DNA of 64,000 nucleotides, from contig CAWDHW010000020.1 of assembly GCA_963802205.1 (NCBI GenBank), positions 1-64,000 of the forward strand. The letters run 5' to 3'. A program made the translations under genes and the position numbers. The DNA is from DYRB01 sp963802205 (GTDB lineage: Bacteria; Pseudomonadota; Gammaproteobacteria; Chromatiales; Chromatiaceae). Shown one piece after another: positions 17,070 through 24,915 of this stretch. The notes below the pieces were generated by a model. It did not search any database. It saw only the letters and a program-made list of their open reading frames with translations, and had not been told where the DNA came from. The first letter of the stretch is position 1. The number at the start of each line of letters is the position of its first letter.

Positions 17070-18230
17070 GTGAACCGCAAGGCGTTGATGACCCTGACCT
17101 TCATTTCCCTCGCGGCGCTGGCCTCCCCCGGCTGCGTGGCCCCGGTTTGGGATACCTCCGTCGGCATGACCTATGGCCCGACGGTGGAATACGGCTACCA
17201 GCCCCTCCTGTACGATGGCTACGTCGTCTACTACACGGACGTCGGCGAGCCCTATTACTGGCTGGGCGGTGCCCGGATCTGGGTCCCCACCTATGCCCGT
17301 GGCCCCTACCTGGGGCATTGGCAGCGCTACAAGCAGGTCTACCCCAACTGGTACAGGCACCGCGGTGAGTATTACAAGACCCATCGATTCCATGGTCGCG
17401 GCAACCCCCCCGGTCCTGCCGGGGGGACGGGAACGAGCTGGACGAACCCACCGGGACCTGCAGACCGCCCCAGGACCCTCCCAGGTCGGCCATACACGGC
17501 ACCACACTCCCGGGACCACGACGGCAGCCTCTCGGCACCACGCGGTCGGCCATTCACCAGTTGGGAGAATCGGCCTGGGCCCGCCGAGGGTTCTGGGGCC
17601 TCCCCGGACCGCCAGCCCGGGCATGGGCGTTATCCGGACCGCGGTGGCAACCCGCCGGTGCCAGGCGGTAGGCCATTCACCAATTGGGAGAATCGGCCTG
17701 GGCCCGCCGGAGGTTCTGGAGCCTCCCCGGATCGCCAACCGGGGCATGGGCGTTATCCTGGCCGCGATGGCAACCCGCCGATGCCAGGCGGAAGACCGGG
17801 CACCAATTGGGAGAACCGGCCTGGGCCTGCCGGGGGTCCTGGGGCCTCCACGGACCATCTGCCTAGGCCTGGGGGTTATCGGGCTCGCGACGGCAACCCC
17901 CCGGCGCAAGTCGGTGGGCCCGGTCCCAACTGGGAGAACCGAGCTGTGCCTGCCGGAGGTCCTTTGCCGTCCCCGAACCGCCAGCCTGAGCCCGGGCGTT
18001 ATCGCGACCGCGATGGTAACCCCCCGGGGCCAGTCGGCGGGCCAGGCACCAATTGGGGGAACCGACCAGGACCGACCGGCGGCTCCGGCGCTTCACCGAA
18101 CCCCAGCCCCGGTGCACCGCGCCACCCAGACCGGGACAGCAATCCCGTTGGACACGCAGGGGGGCCGGTCGCCAATTGGGGGAACCGGCCAGGGGCGACC
18201 GGCGGCCCGGGCGCCTCGCCTGATCACTAG
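17070..18230 (+). CDS. Secreted Pro/Gly/Asn-rich repeat protein with a Tyr-rich N-terminal domain
   Basis: The family is not recognised. A GTG start with GGAG upstream gives a signal sequence (ALMTLTFISLAALASPGC) whose Cys resembles an atypical lipobox. A Tyr/Trp-rich region of about 75 residues follows (GYQPLLYDGYVVYYTD, YYWLGGARIWVP, VYPNWYRHRGEYY). The rest is 41-residue tandem repeats of the type GGRPFTNWENRPGPAGGSGA followed by SPDRQPGHGRYPDRDGNPP, in about 5.6 copies after an imperfect lead copy. It is strongly positively charged with a collagen-like Pro/Gly content. It follows the macroglobulin gene after 136 bases on the same strand. A cell-surface or matrix role is only a guess. An alternative frame over the repeat is also open, a by-product of codon composition. 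Confidence 0.75.
   Translation: MNRKALMTLTFISLAALASPGCVAPVWDTSVGMTYGPTVEYGYQPLLYDGYVVYYTDVGEPYYWLGGARIWVPTYARGPYLGHWQRYKQVYPNWYRHRGEYYKTHRFHGRGNPPGPAGGTGTSWTNPPGPADRPRTLPGRPYTAPHSRDHDGSLSAPRGRPFTSWENRPGPAEGSGASPDRQPGHGRYPDRGGNPPVPGGRPFTNWENRPGPAGGSGASPDRQPGHGRYPGRDGNPPMPGGRPGTNWENRPGPAGGPGASTDHLPRPGGYRARDGNPPAQVGGPGPNWENRAVPAGGPLPSPNRQPEPGRYRDRDGNPPGPVGGPGTNWGNRPGPTGGSGASPNPSPGAPRHPDRDSNPVGHAGGPVANWGNRPGATGGPGASPDH
17541..18227 (+). repeat. 123-base tandem repeat (41 codons), about 5.6 copies
   Basis: Copies begin near 17541 and every 123 bases afterwards. Conserved anchors are NWENRPGPAGG, GASP and RDGNPP. Early copies are most alike and later copies drift (NWGNR, PTGG), so the array probably grew by duplication near its 5' side. 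The unit keeps reading frame. Confidence 0.8.
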
Positions 18231-18366
18231 GCGTCGGCCCGACAACAGTAGGCCCAGGCGGCTCGACCCACTCCCGCTGGATTGGGCACCCCCGCACGGT
18301 GATGCGGCGCAGGGTGTCCGCTCGGCCGTCCAGGAGGGAATCCGGCGGTTGGGACGAGGTGCTGGG

Positions 18367-20385
18367 TTAGGGTATCGGAGGCCCCTCGCCGAGGGTCACC
18401 AGCACGACCTGGTCGCGGGTCTCCACGGCGGCCCCCAGGACCGCGTTCAGGTCGCGCTTGAGGGCCTCGCGGGGTGCTGTGAACTGGGGGACCGTGGTAG
18501 GTATGGCGAGGAGGTCCAGTATTACATCCTTGCGCTGGGAGGTGACGTTGCCGATCCACAGCGGGGTTGCGCCGGGGCCGATACGGTAGGGGGTTGCCCA
18601 CAGCCGCAGGACCAGGCGTCCACCGTCGTCCAGGGCGCGGGTCAGGGCCAGGGTCTCGTGGTGCCCGGCGTGCACCTGTGGCGGGACCGGAAGCTCTGCC
18701 AGTGGGTGGTCGGGGGAGAAGAGTTCCAGCGCATTCATGAGGTCGAGTTGCTTGGCCTGGCCCCAGCCGAGGGGTGCCAGGGCAGCGGCCAGGGCGTGTG
18801 GGTCCCCGACGTACTGAAGGTCCAGTGGCTGTACGGCGCGCTGCCAGATGTCCCCGCGGCGCTGGGGTAGGGTGCGCCAGAGGTCGTTGCGCCATGCCTC
18901 CGCTGTCACCGCGATAGGGGTGGGGATGGGGCGATAGGCGTGCAGGTCCACGGCGGGGCGCAGCCAGGTCTGGACGGTCAGGGCCACGATGAAGGTCGCG
19001 GTGGCCACCGGCCAGAGTCCCAGCAGGGTGGGCTCGGCGGCGCTGTGGCGGCGGAAGGCCAGCCCCAGGGCTGCCACCCAAACCAGGCCCAGGGCCACGG
19101 TGGCCACGACCCCGGTGAGCCATTCGACACCCAGGTAGAGTCGCGCCAGGGAGACCGACGTGATCAGCATAGCGGCGACGATGTAGGGCAGGACCCGCCA
19201 GGAAATGGGTGCGGAGCGGGCCAGGACCACCGCCAGGAAGCCGTAGATCACGGTGGCCCGCAGGACGTGGCTGCTGGGGAAGGCCCAGGGGGAGACGTCG
19301 CCCAAGGCCGCCGCCAGAGCCGCCCCAAGCTCCGGGCGGGGTACCCGCACCAAGACTTGCAGCAGGAAGGGGGCCGCCAGGGCAAAGGCCGAGGCGGCTA
19401 GCCAGTAGTTGGACTGCCGCCCGCCGTGGCGCAGGCGCTGGTAAAGGAACACAGCCACCACCAGGGCGAGGATGACGGGGATGTCCGCCAGGCGGCTTAA
19501 AGCCAGCATGAGGTGGTCCGCCACCGGGGAGTAAAGGCTCTGAGCCAGGTCGAGTGCCGTGCGATTGATGCCCAGTGCCCCGGCCTCCAGCACGGTCAGG
19601 CCCGTGGCCAGGCCGAACAGGGCGACACCCAGGGTGAGGACACCGGCCAGTGCGGTGAGGGCACGGGCGTCCGGGTGGCTGGGGTCGGCCAGGGCGCGTG
19701 CCACCTCGCCGGCCTTGGGGTGGACCTCGCTCCAGTGCAGCAGGGCCTGGACCCAGGTGCTGGCGCGCGGACTGACCAGATGGAATCCACGCCAGACCAA
19801 CCAGCCCGCGAGCCAGACTGCCCCGAGCAGGCCCAGTAGGACGATGGCGAGCCGCACGGCCGACTCAGCCGCCAGTTGCATCGATGCCCCCACCAGGATG
19901 CCGGGGAGTATGTAGGCCGGCGCCCAGAGCAGTGCAGAGATGACGTTGGCGATGGTGAAGCGGGTCGGGGTCATGCCCATCATCCCCGCCACGACCGGAA
20001 TCACCGGGCGCACCGGGCCTACAAAGCGCCCGAAGACGATGCTCAGTGACCCGTATTTTTCGAAGAAGCGTACCCCGAAGTTGAGGGTTTCAGGGTAGCG
20101 GTTGAAGGGCCAGATGCGGCGAATGCCGTCTTTGAAGTAGTGCCCGAGCCAGAAGCTCAGGCCGTCGCCGACGATGGCCCCGAGCACCGCGGCGATGACG
20201 ACAGGCCAGAAGCCGATGGCCCCGGCGGCGATCAGGGCCCCCATGGTCCCCATCATCAGGATGCCGGGGACGAAGAGCCCGACGATGGCCAGGGACTCCG
20301 AGATGGAGATCGCGAAGACCCAGATCAGGGACCAGTTGGGGTTGTCCTTTACCCAGTCGACGACCTGTGCCAGCAGGGCTTCCAT
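18367..20385 (-). CDS. DedA-PAP2-LssY three-domain membrane protein
   Basis: The 672-residue product fuses three membrane-lipid modules. Residues 1-200 are a DedA domain (SISESLAIVGLFVPGI, VFGRFVGPVRPVIPVVAGM). Residues about 220-440 are a PAP2 phosphatase-like domain with RVPRPELG, FPSSHVLRATV and LARLYLGVEWLTGVV. The rest is an LssY-like C-terminal domain (TAEAWRNDLWRTLP, LWIGNVTSQRKDVI). In canonical PAP2 enzymes the first motif begins with Lys and the third carries a catalytic His; here those positions are Gln and Glu. Phosphatase activity is therefore doubtful. Family members act on undecaprenyl phosphate or other lipid phosphates. It lies 51 bases after hemL on the same strand. Confidence 0.88.
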   Translation of the reverse strand: MEALLAQVVDWVKDNPNWSLIWVFAISISESLAIVGLFVPGILMMGTMGALIAAGAIGFWPVVIAAVLGAIVGDGLSFWLGHYFKDGIRRIWPFNRYPETLNFGVRFFEKYGSLSIVFGRFVGPVRPVIPVVAGMMGMTPTRFTIANVISALLWAPAYILPGILVGASMQLAAESAVRLAIVLLGLLGAVWLAGWLVWRGFHLVSPRASTWVQALLHWSEVHPKAGEVARALADPSHPDARALTALAGVLTLGVALFGLATGLTVLEAGALGINRTALDLAQSLYSPVADHLMLALSRLADIPVILALVVAVFLYQRLRHGGRQSNYWLAASAFALAAPFLLQVLVRVPRPELGAALAAALGDVSPWAFPSSHVLRATVIYGFLAVVLARSAPISWRVLPYIVAAMLITSVSLARLYLGVEWLTGVVATVALGLVWVAALGLAFRRHSAAEPTLLGLWPVATATFIVALTVQTWLRPAVDLHAYRPIPTPIAVTAEAWRNDLWRTLPQRRGDIWQRAVQPLDLQYVGDPHALAAALAPLGWGQAKQLDLMNALELFSPDHPLAELPVPPQVHAGHHETLALTRALDDGGRLVLRLWATPYRIGPGATPLWIGNVTSQRKDVILDLLAIPTTVPQFTAPREALKRDLNAVLGAAVETRDQVVLVTLGEGPPIP

Positions 20386-20436
20386 GGGGCTCTCCGGTGG
20401 GGCGGGCGCGATTGAGACGGGGCGTCGGCGGACGGG

Positions 20437-21723
20437 TTACTTGGCAATCTCGGCAAAGGTATCCGCTGCGGCCTCCAGCGTGGCGGCGATGTCCGACGGT
20501 GCATGGGCCGCAGAGACGAAGCCGGCCTCAAAGGCTGAGGGGGCCAGGTAGACCCCGCGCCCGAGCATCCCGTGGAAGAAGGCGCGGAAGCGTGCCTGGT
20601 CGCAGGCCGTGGCCCCGGCATAGTCGGTGACCGGGCCCTGGTCGGTGAAGAAGATGCCGAACATGCCCCCGACCCGGTTGGCGGCCAAGCTCACCCCGGC
20701 CGCGGCTGCCCGCTCCACCAGCCCATCGGTGAGGTCCGCGGTCGTCGCGGCGAGGGCCTCAAAGAAGCCCGGTGCCGAGATCAGTTCCAGGGTCTTGAGC
20801 CCTGCGGCCATGGCGATTGGGTTTCCGGACAGGGTTCCGGCCTGGTACACGGGGCCTAAAGGGGAGATGCGCCCCATGATGTCGCGACGGCCGCCGAAGG
20901 CACCCACCGGCATACCCCCGCCGATGACCTTGCCAAGGGTGGTGAGATCCGGCGTGACGCCATAGACCGCCTGGGCGCCACCGAGAGCGACGCGGAAGCC
21001 GGTCATGACCTCGTCGAAGATGAGCACGGCACCGTATCGGTCGCAGACCTCCCGCAGCCCCTCCAGGAAGCCCGGGACCGGCGGGATGCAGTTCATGTTG
21101 CCGGCCACCGGCTCTACGATAATGCAGGCGATCTCGGTGCCCATGCGGGCGAAGGTGTCCCGAACCTGATCGAGGTCGTTGTAGTCCAGCGTGAGGGTCA
21201 GGGCCGCCAGGGCCGCGGGGACCCCGGGGGAGCTTGGCTCGCCCAGCGTCAGGGCACCGGATCCGGCCTTGACCAGGAGGGAGTCGGAGTGACCGTGGTA
21301 GCACCCCTCGAACTTGACCAGCTTGTCCCGCCCGGTGAAGCCGCGGGCCAGTCGGATGGCGCTCATGGTGGCCTCGGTTCCGGAGCTGACCATTCGAACC
21401 AGGTCTATAGAGGGGACCAACTCACACACCATATCGGCCATTCGGGTCTCCAACTCCGTCGGGGCCCCGAAGGACAGTCCGAGGTGGATGCGGTCGCTGA
21501 CGGCCTGGATGACATCGTGATGGGCGTGGCCCAGGACCATGGGGCCCCAGGAGCCGACGTAGTCGGTGTAGCGGCGGCCATCGGCATCGAAGACATAGGG
21601 CCCCGCCGCACTGGAAAAGAAGACCGGATCGCCGCCGACCCCACGGAAGGCACGCACCGGGGAGTTCACGCCACCGGGGATGTGGCGCTGGGCGGCGGCA
21701 AAGAGGTCGTGGGAGCGGGTCAT
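20437..21723 (-). CDS. hemL: Glutamate-1-semialdehyde 2,1-aminomutase
   Basis: HemL makes 5-aminolevulinate in the C5 tetrapyrrole pathway. The 428-residue PLP enzyme shows HIPGGVNSPVRAF at the start, VSSGTEATMSAIRLARGFTG, KFEGCYHGHSDSLLVKAGSG, LIFDEVMTGFRVALGGAQ and LTTLGKVIGGGMPVGAFGG with PLP lysine 265. The ATG at 21723 has GAGAGGAT upstream. It is last in a thiD-thiE-hemL run on the minus strand. In a phototroph it would supply bacteriochlorophyll and heme; hemE and hemW are also in this window. Confidence 0.95.
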   Translation of the reverse strand: MTRSHDLFAAAQRHIPGGVNSPVRAFRGVGGDPVFFSSAAGPYVFDADGRRYTDYVGSWGPMVLGHAHHDVIQAVSDRIHLGLSFGAPTELETRMADMVCELVPSIDLVRMVSSGTEATMSAIRLARGFTGRDKLVKFEGCYHGHSDSLLVKAGSGALTLGEPSSPGVPAALAALTLTLDYNDLDQVRDTFARMGTEIACIIVEPVAGNMNCIPPVPGFLEGLREVCDRYGAVLIFDEVMTGFRVALGGAQAVYGVTPDLTTLGKVIGGGMPVGAFGGRRDIMGRISPLGPVYQAGTLSGNPIAMAAGLKTLELISAPGFFEALAATTADLTDGLVERAAAAGVSLAANRVGGMFGIFFTDQGPVTDYAGATACDQARFRAFFHGMLGRGVYLAPSAFEAGFVSAAHAPSDIAATLEAAADTFAEIAK

Positions 21724-21738
21724 GGGACGGATCCTCTC

Positions 21739-22375
21739 TCAAGTGAGGGCGTTCGGATTGGGTGGCAAAGAGTTGGGTGTAGGCCGCGGCCGCCGCCTTG
21801 GGGTCCGGTCCGGCAAAGACGCCGCTGACCACGGCGAGCAGGTCGGCCCCAGCGGCGATCAGGGCCGCGCCATTCTGAGGAGTGATGCCCCCTATGGCAA
21901 CCAGCGGCAGGCGGAGCGCCGCGCGGGCCTGGCGCAGCAAATCTGGCTCTGCTCGCACCGCACCGGGTTTGGTGACGGAGGGGAAAAAGCTGCCGAAGGC
22001 GATATAGTCCGCGCCTGCCTCCTGAGCGGCGAGCCCTAAGCCCAGGTGGTTGTAGCAGGAGACTCCGATGATGGCCCTGGGGCCGAGCCGGCGACGGACC
22101 TGCGCCGGGTCGCCGTCATCACGGCCGAGGTGGACGCCGTCGGCGCCGACCGCGGCGGCCAGGTCTGGATCGTCGTTGACGATCAGCACGACACCTGCTG
22201 CACGGCAGAGGACGCTAAGGGCCCCCGCCTGTGCGAGGCGCCGCGCGCGGTCAGAGGACTTGTCGCGGTACTGGATGACCCGGGCCCCGCCGGCGATGGC
22301 CAGTCCCACCTGCTCTGCCAGGTCCGGCCCCGGGTGTTCGGGGGTGACGGCGTAGAGGCCGCGCAGCCGGATCAT
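21739..22375 (-). CDS. thiE: Thiamine-phosphate synthase, 3' end frameshifted into hemL
   Basis: ThiE joins HMP-PP and thiazole phosphate. The product starts MIRLRGLYAVTPEHPG and shows ARVIQYRDKSSD, LIVNDDPDLAAAVGADGVHLG, IGVSCYNHLGL, YIAFGSFFPSVTKPGA and PLVAIGGITPQNGAALIAAG, the complete TIM-barrel of about 210 residues. After QLFAT the frame does not stop; it runs on another 300 bases through hemL to 21422. One base fewer near 21756-21760 would give ATNPNALT and a stop at 21741-21739, just before the hemL ribosome site. I take that as the true end and the readthrough as a one-base insertion. It overlaps thiD by 4 bases. Confidence 0.85.
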
Positions 22376-23190
22376 GGCAGGCTCCGCCGGTCATCGGTGT
22401 CGGCGTCGAGGGCGAAGAGGCGGTTGGGGGTGAGTTGACAGCGGCCGGTGCGCCGGGCCCGGGACAGCGTCTGCCAGGTGTAGGCCTGGGCATCCGCCAC
22501 GGCCTCGATCAGGTCGACCCCGAGGGCAAGGCGCCCGGCGATGGCGCTGGCCAGGGTGCAGCCGGAGCCGTGGAACTCACCGGGCAGGCGCGGCCAGTCC
22601 CAGGTCAGGCGGCTCCCGTCGCGTCCGTAGAGGCGGGTAGTCACGGCCTCGCCCGGGGCGTGGGTTCCGGTGATCAGTGCCCAGCGGCTGCCGAGCCCTA
22701 GCAGGCCCTGGGCGCAGTCGTCCGCGGCGACGGCACCGGTCAGAGTCTGGGCCTCCGGGAGGTTGGGGGTGATGAGGGTCGCGGCGGGGAGCAGATGTTG
22801 GCGCAGTTGGTTGCACAGAGCGGCGTCCGCTACCGATTGCCCAGCCCCGGAGGCCAGCACCGGATCGACCACCAGGGGCAGGTCCGGGCGCTCCTGGACG
22901 AGCCGGGTAAGGACTTGGACCAGATGCGCGCTCCCCAGGAGTCCGACCTTGATCACGGTGACCCGGGCGTCTGCCAGCAGGAGGCGGCACTGTTCCTCGA
23001 CCTGTTCCGGCGGCTGGGGCCAGAGCCGGCGCAGGCCGCAGGTATCCTGGGAGGTGAGGCAGGTGATGACGCTCAAGGCATGGGCCCCGGCGGCGCGGAT
23101 GGCCTCGCTGTCCGCCGCGATGCCCGCCCCGCCGCAGGGATCGTGGCCGGCGACGCAGAGGACGGCGGGGGTCATGGGGATGGGTTGCAT
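22372..23190 (-). CDS. thiD: Hydroxymethylpyrimidine/phosphomethylpyrimidine kinase
   Basis: ThiD phosphorylates HMP and HMP-P for thiamine synthesis. Family motifs: VLCVAGHDPCGGAGIAADSE, HALSVITCLTSQDT, VIKVGLLGSA, LPLVVDPVLASGAGQSVAD, LITPNLPEAQTLTG and the anion hole FHGSGCTLASAIAG. I take ATG 23190 (MQPIPMTPAVLC) or ATG 23175 as start; the extended upstream frame is not conserved. It leads the thiD-thiE-hemL run, with the rubredoxin gene divergent. Confidence 0.92.
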   Translation of the reverse strand: MQPIPMTPAVLCVAGHDPCGGAGIAADSEAIRAAGAHALSVITCLTSQDTCGLRRLWPQPPEQVEEQCRLLLADARVTVIKVGLLGSAHLVQVLTRLVQERPDLPLVVDPVLASGAGQSVADAALCNQLRQHLLPAATLITPNLPEAQTLTGAVAADDCAQGLLGLGSRWALITGTHAPGEAVTTRLYGRDGSRLTWDWPRLPGEFHGSGCTLASAIAGRLALGVDLIEAVADAQAYTWQTLSRARRTGRCQLTPNRLFALDADTDDRRSLP

Positions 23191-23347
23191 GGGGCCGTCC
23201 GTTGGGTTTCGGTGGGGTCTGGGGTGGCAATGCGGGTCGGCCGATCGCCGGCGGGACTGGCTCGGCATTGAAACGGGGGGCCAATACCCCGACCTGCGTC
23301 GATGGATTTCCCCGGCCCATGTTAGCCGAACTGATGGTGTGACCTGA

Positions 23348-23512
23348 ATGAAGACCTACCTCTGCGTGATCTGCGGTTTTGTCTACGACGAGGCCCAAGG
23401 CATCCCCGATGAGGGTATAGCCCCAGGGACCCGGTGGGACGATGTGCCGCTGAACTGGCGCTGCCCCGAGTGCGGAGCCGGCAAGGAGGATTTCGAGATG
23501 GTGGAGGTTTGA
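23348..23512 (+). CDS. Rubredoxin
   Basis: This is a 54-residue electron carrier with one iron bound by four cysteines. The two knuckles are CVICG near residues 6-9 and CPECG near 39-42, with the family core VYDEAQGIPDEGIAPGTRWD and PLNWRCPECGAGKEDF. The ATG at 23348 is preceded by GACCTGA. It is divergent from thiD, a gene order common in Gammaproteobacteria. Confidence 0.95.
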   Translation: MKTYLCVICGFVYDEAQGIPDEGIAPGTRWDDVPLNWRCPECGAGKEDFEMVEV

Positions 23513-23594
23513 GTATTGCTGCCCCACAGCAGAAACTCTGTGCGACTCGTCTACACTCCGTGTCATGTCTGAACCGAGTCGAAGAGAGGACGCC

Positions 23595-24068
23595 ATGCCC
23601 GGGGATGTTGTGGACATCAGTGAGTTGGCAAGTCGCTATTGCCGACTGATCGAAACCCCCTGCGAGGGGGCGGCCCCCTGGCTCGCGCAGGTCGCTGACC
23701 TATTGCCGCGCCTGCACGCTGCGGTCCTGTCCCTGGGGGGCGTGGACGGCGAGGATACAGAGTCCCTGGCCCCGGACCTGGACGCCCGCTTCGAGTTGTT
23801 CACCCACCTGCGTGAACTGCTGGGGGAACTCGACGGTTACTGGCTGGAGTTCGACCGTATGGGCGAGCATCGGGTCATGACCGGCAGTCTGGCGGACGAT
23901 CTCACGGACATCTACTGCGAGCTCAAGCACAGCCTGCGCGTAAAGGACTTGCGCCCGGAGCTGGTCGCGCGGGCCTGGTACCAGGGCTTTGCCACCCATT
24001 GGGGCCAGCATCTTATCGATGCGGAGCGTCACCTCGCGGCCCTCGATGCTCAGGGCCGGCTTACTTAG
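23595..24068 (+). CDS. DUF5063 domain-containing protein
   Basis: The product of 157 residues matches the DUF5063 pattern as I recall it: SELASRYCRLIE, LLPRLHAAVLSLGG, LDARFELFTHLRELLG, YWLEFDRMGE, MTGSLADDLTDIYCELKHSL and THWGQHLIDAERHLAALD. It is all-helical and probably cytoplasmic. Function is unknown. I prefer ATG 23595, which has GAGAGGAC upstream; ATG 23565 lacks a ribosome site. Confidence 0.8.
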   Translation: MPGDVVDISELASRYCRLIETPCEGAAPWLAQVADLLPRLHAAVLSLGGVDGEDTESLAPDLDARFELFTHLRELLGELDGYWLEFDRMGEHRVMTGSLADDLTDIYCELKHSLRVKDLRPELVARAWYQGFATHWGQHLIDAERHLAALDAQGRLT

Positions 24069-24166
24069 GCGCGTCCGAGGCAGGCCAGGGTTTGGTCGGC
24101 GCACTGGCATCGAAACCCACCTGCGAGCTATACTATTGGCCTTTTTTCAGGTCTATGGAGATCGCG

Positions 24167-24547
24167 ATGCTCTTAGCTTTGAACGAGAACGACCTTACCC
24201 TCACCACCCCGGCCCAGGCCAAAATGGGTGAGCTCTTTGAGCAGGTGGACGAGACCATCCAGGGTGTGCGCGTCTTCGCGACCCCCGGTGGGTGCAGCGG
24301 CGTCAGCTTTGGCATGACCTTCGCGGATGCCATCCATGGCAACGACGGGGTGCGCGACTTCGACGGGTTCAAGGTGATCGTGGACGACGGCACCCTGGAG
24401 TATCTGCGCGGCGTCGAGATCGATTTTGTAGACCGCGGCGACGGCAATGCCACCTTTGTCTTCAATAACCTCCCGCAGATCGGTGGCGGTGGTGGCGGCG
24501 GTTGTGGGTCCTCCGGTGGCGGGTGCTCCGGGGGCGGCTGCTCCTGA
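24167..24547 (+). CDS. HesB/IscA-family protein with a Gly/Cys-rich tail
   Basis: The A-type carrier fold (Fe-S assembly) is visible: LTLTTPAQAKMGELF, VRVFATPGGCSGVSFGM with the conserved Cys43, FKVIVDDGTLEYLRGVEIDF and NATFVFNNL. Normal A-type carriers end in C-G-C; here the end is a run of glycines with cysteines at 113, 120 and 125. So three thiols remain but spacing is wide and flexible. The ATG at 24167 has TGGAG at a good distance; ATG 24155 is possible. A canonical erpA lies 2.6 kb downstream, so this is a second, divergent member. Confidence 0.8.
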   Translation: MLLALNENDLTLTTPAQAKMGELFEQVDETIQGVRVFATPGGCSGVSFGMTFADAIHGNDGVRDFDGFKVIVDDGTLEYLRGVEIDFVDRGDGNATFVFNNLPQIGGGGGGGCGSSGGGCSGGGCS

Positions 24548-24618
24548 GGGTCGAACACGCCGCCGGGTGGCCCGGCCAGAGAGCGGCGCGCCCAGACCCC
24601 CGGCCAGACTAGATGCAG

Positions 24619-24640
24619 CAGCGGCCGAGGCCGCTGTTTT
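24619..24640 (+). terminator. Rho-independent terminator after the HesB-like gene
   Basis: CAGCGGC (24619-24625), loop CGAG, GCCGCTG (24630-24636), then TTTT. It lies 72 bases beyond the stop codon. Confidence 0.7.
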
Positions 24641-24835
24641 GCTTCGTGGTCTAAGCTGGGCTCGGTGTGGGTCGGCCTGGCGACGGGTCGAGCGGCTGTT
24701 CGGTACCGGCGGGCGCATGGTGCTGCGATGATGGCGCATCACCTGATAAAGAGCAGTTCAGCCGTAAATACTCGCAAATGTACAAGACCAACCGCCAGCG
24801 CCCGCCTTCGTGCGGCTGGCCTGTGGAATCCAGAT

Positions 24836-24852
24836 AACCAACTGAGTTGGTT
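24836..24852. promoter_or_regulatory. 17-base palindrome upstream of argC, possible operator
   Basis: AACCAACTGAGTTGGTT is a perfect 8+1+8 palindrome in the AT-rich leader, about 64 bases before the argC start. Its symmetry suggests a dimeric repressor site. The typical ArgR box consensus is more AT-rich, so I do not call it an ARG box. Confidence 0.4.
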
Positions 24853-24915
24853 GCACCTGTTTGCGTTAATTTTCGGCAAGATATCGTCTGATAATCAAGT
24901 GGTTAGGGGCTGGCT

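Larger units (their letters stand above)
24548..24915. other. Gene-free region upstream of argC
   Basis: No convincing coding frame in these 368 bases. It contains the terminator of the preceding gene and, nearer to argC, an AT-rich stretch (24755-24900) that includes a 17-base palindrome. The argC promoter should lie in the AT-rich part. Confidence 0.5.

Noticed and set aside
17541..18227. Regular repeats resembling a CRISPR array
   Set aside because: The 123-base units are coding, contiguous and without unique spacers.
17173..18870. A 565-residue open frame on the plus strand overlapping the repeat protein and the DedA gene
   Set aside because: It follows the repeat DNA in another frame and then runs antisense through a conserved gene; no signal, domain or ribosome site.
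24836..24852. ArgR box upstream of argC
   Set aside because: The palindrome does not resemble the AT-rich ArgR consensus; kept only as a generic operator candidate.
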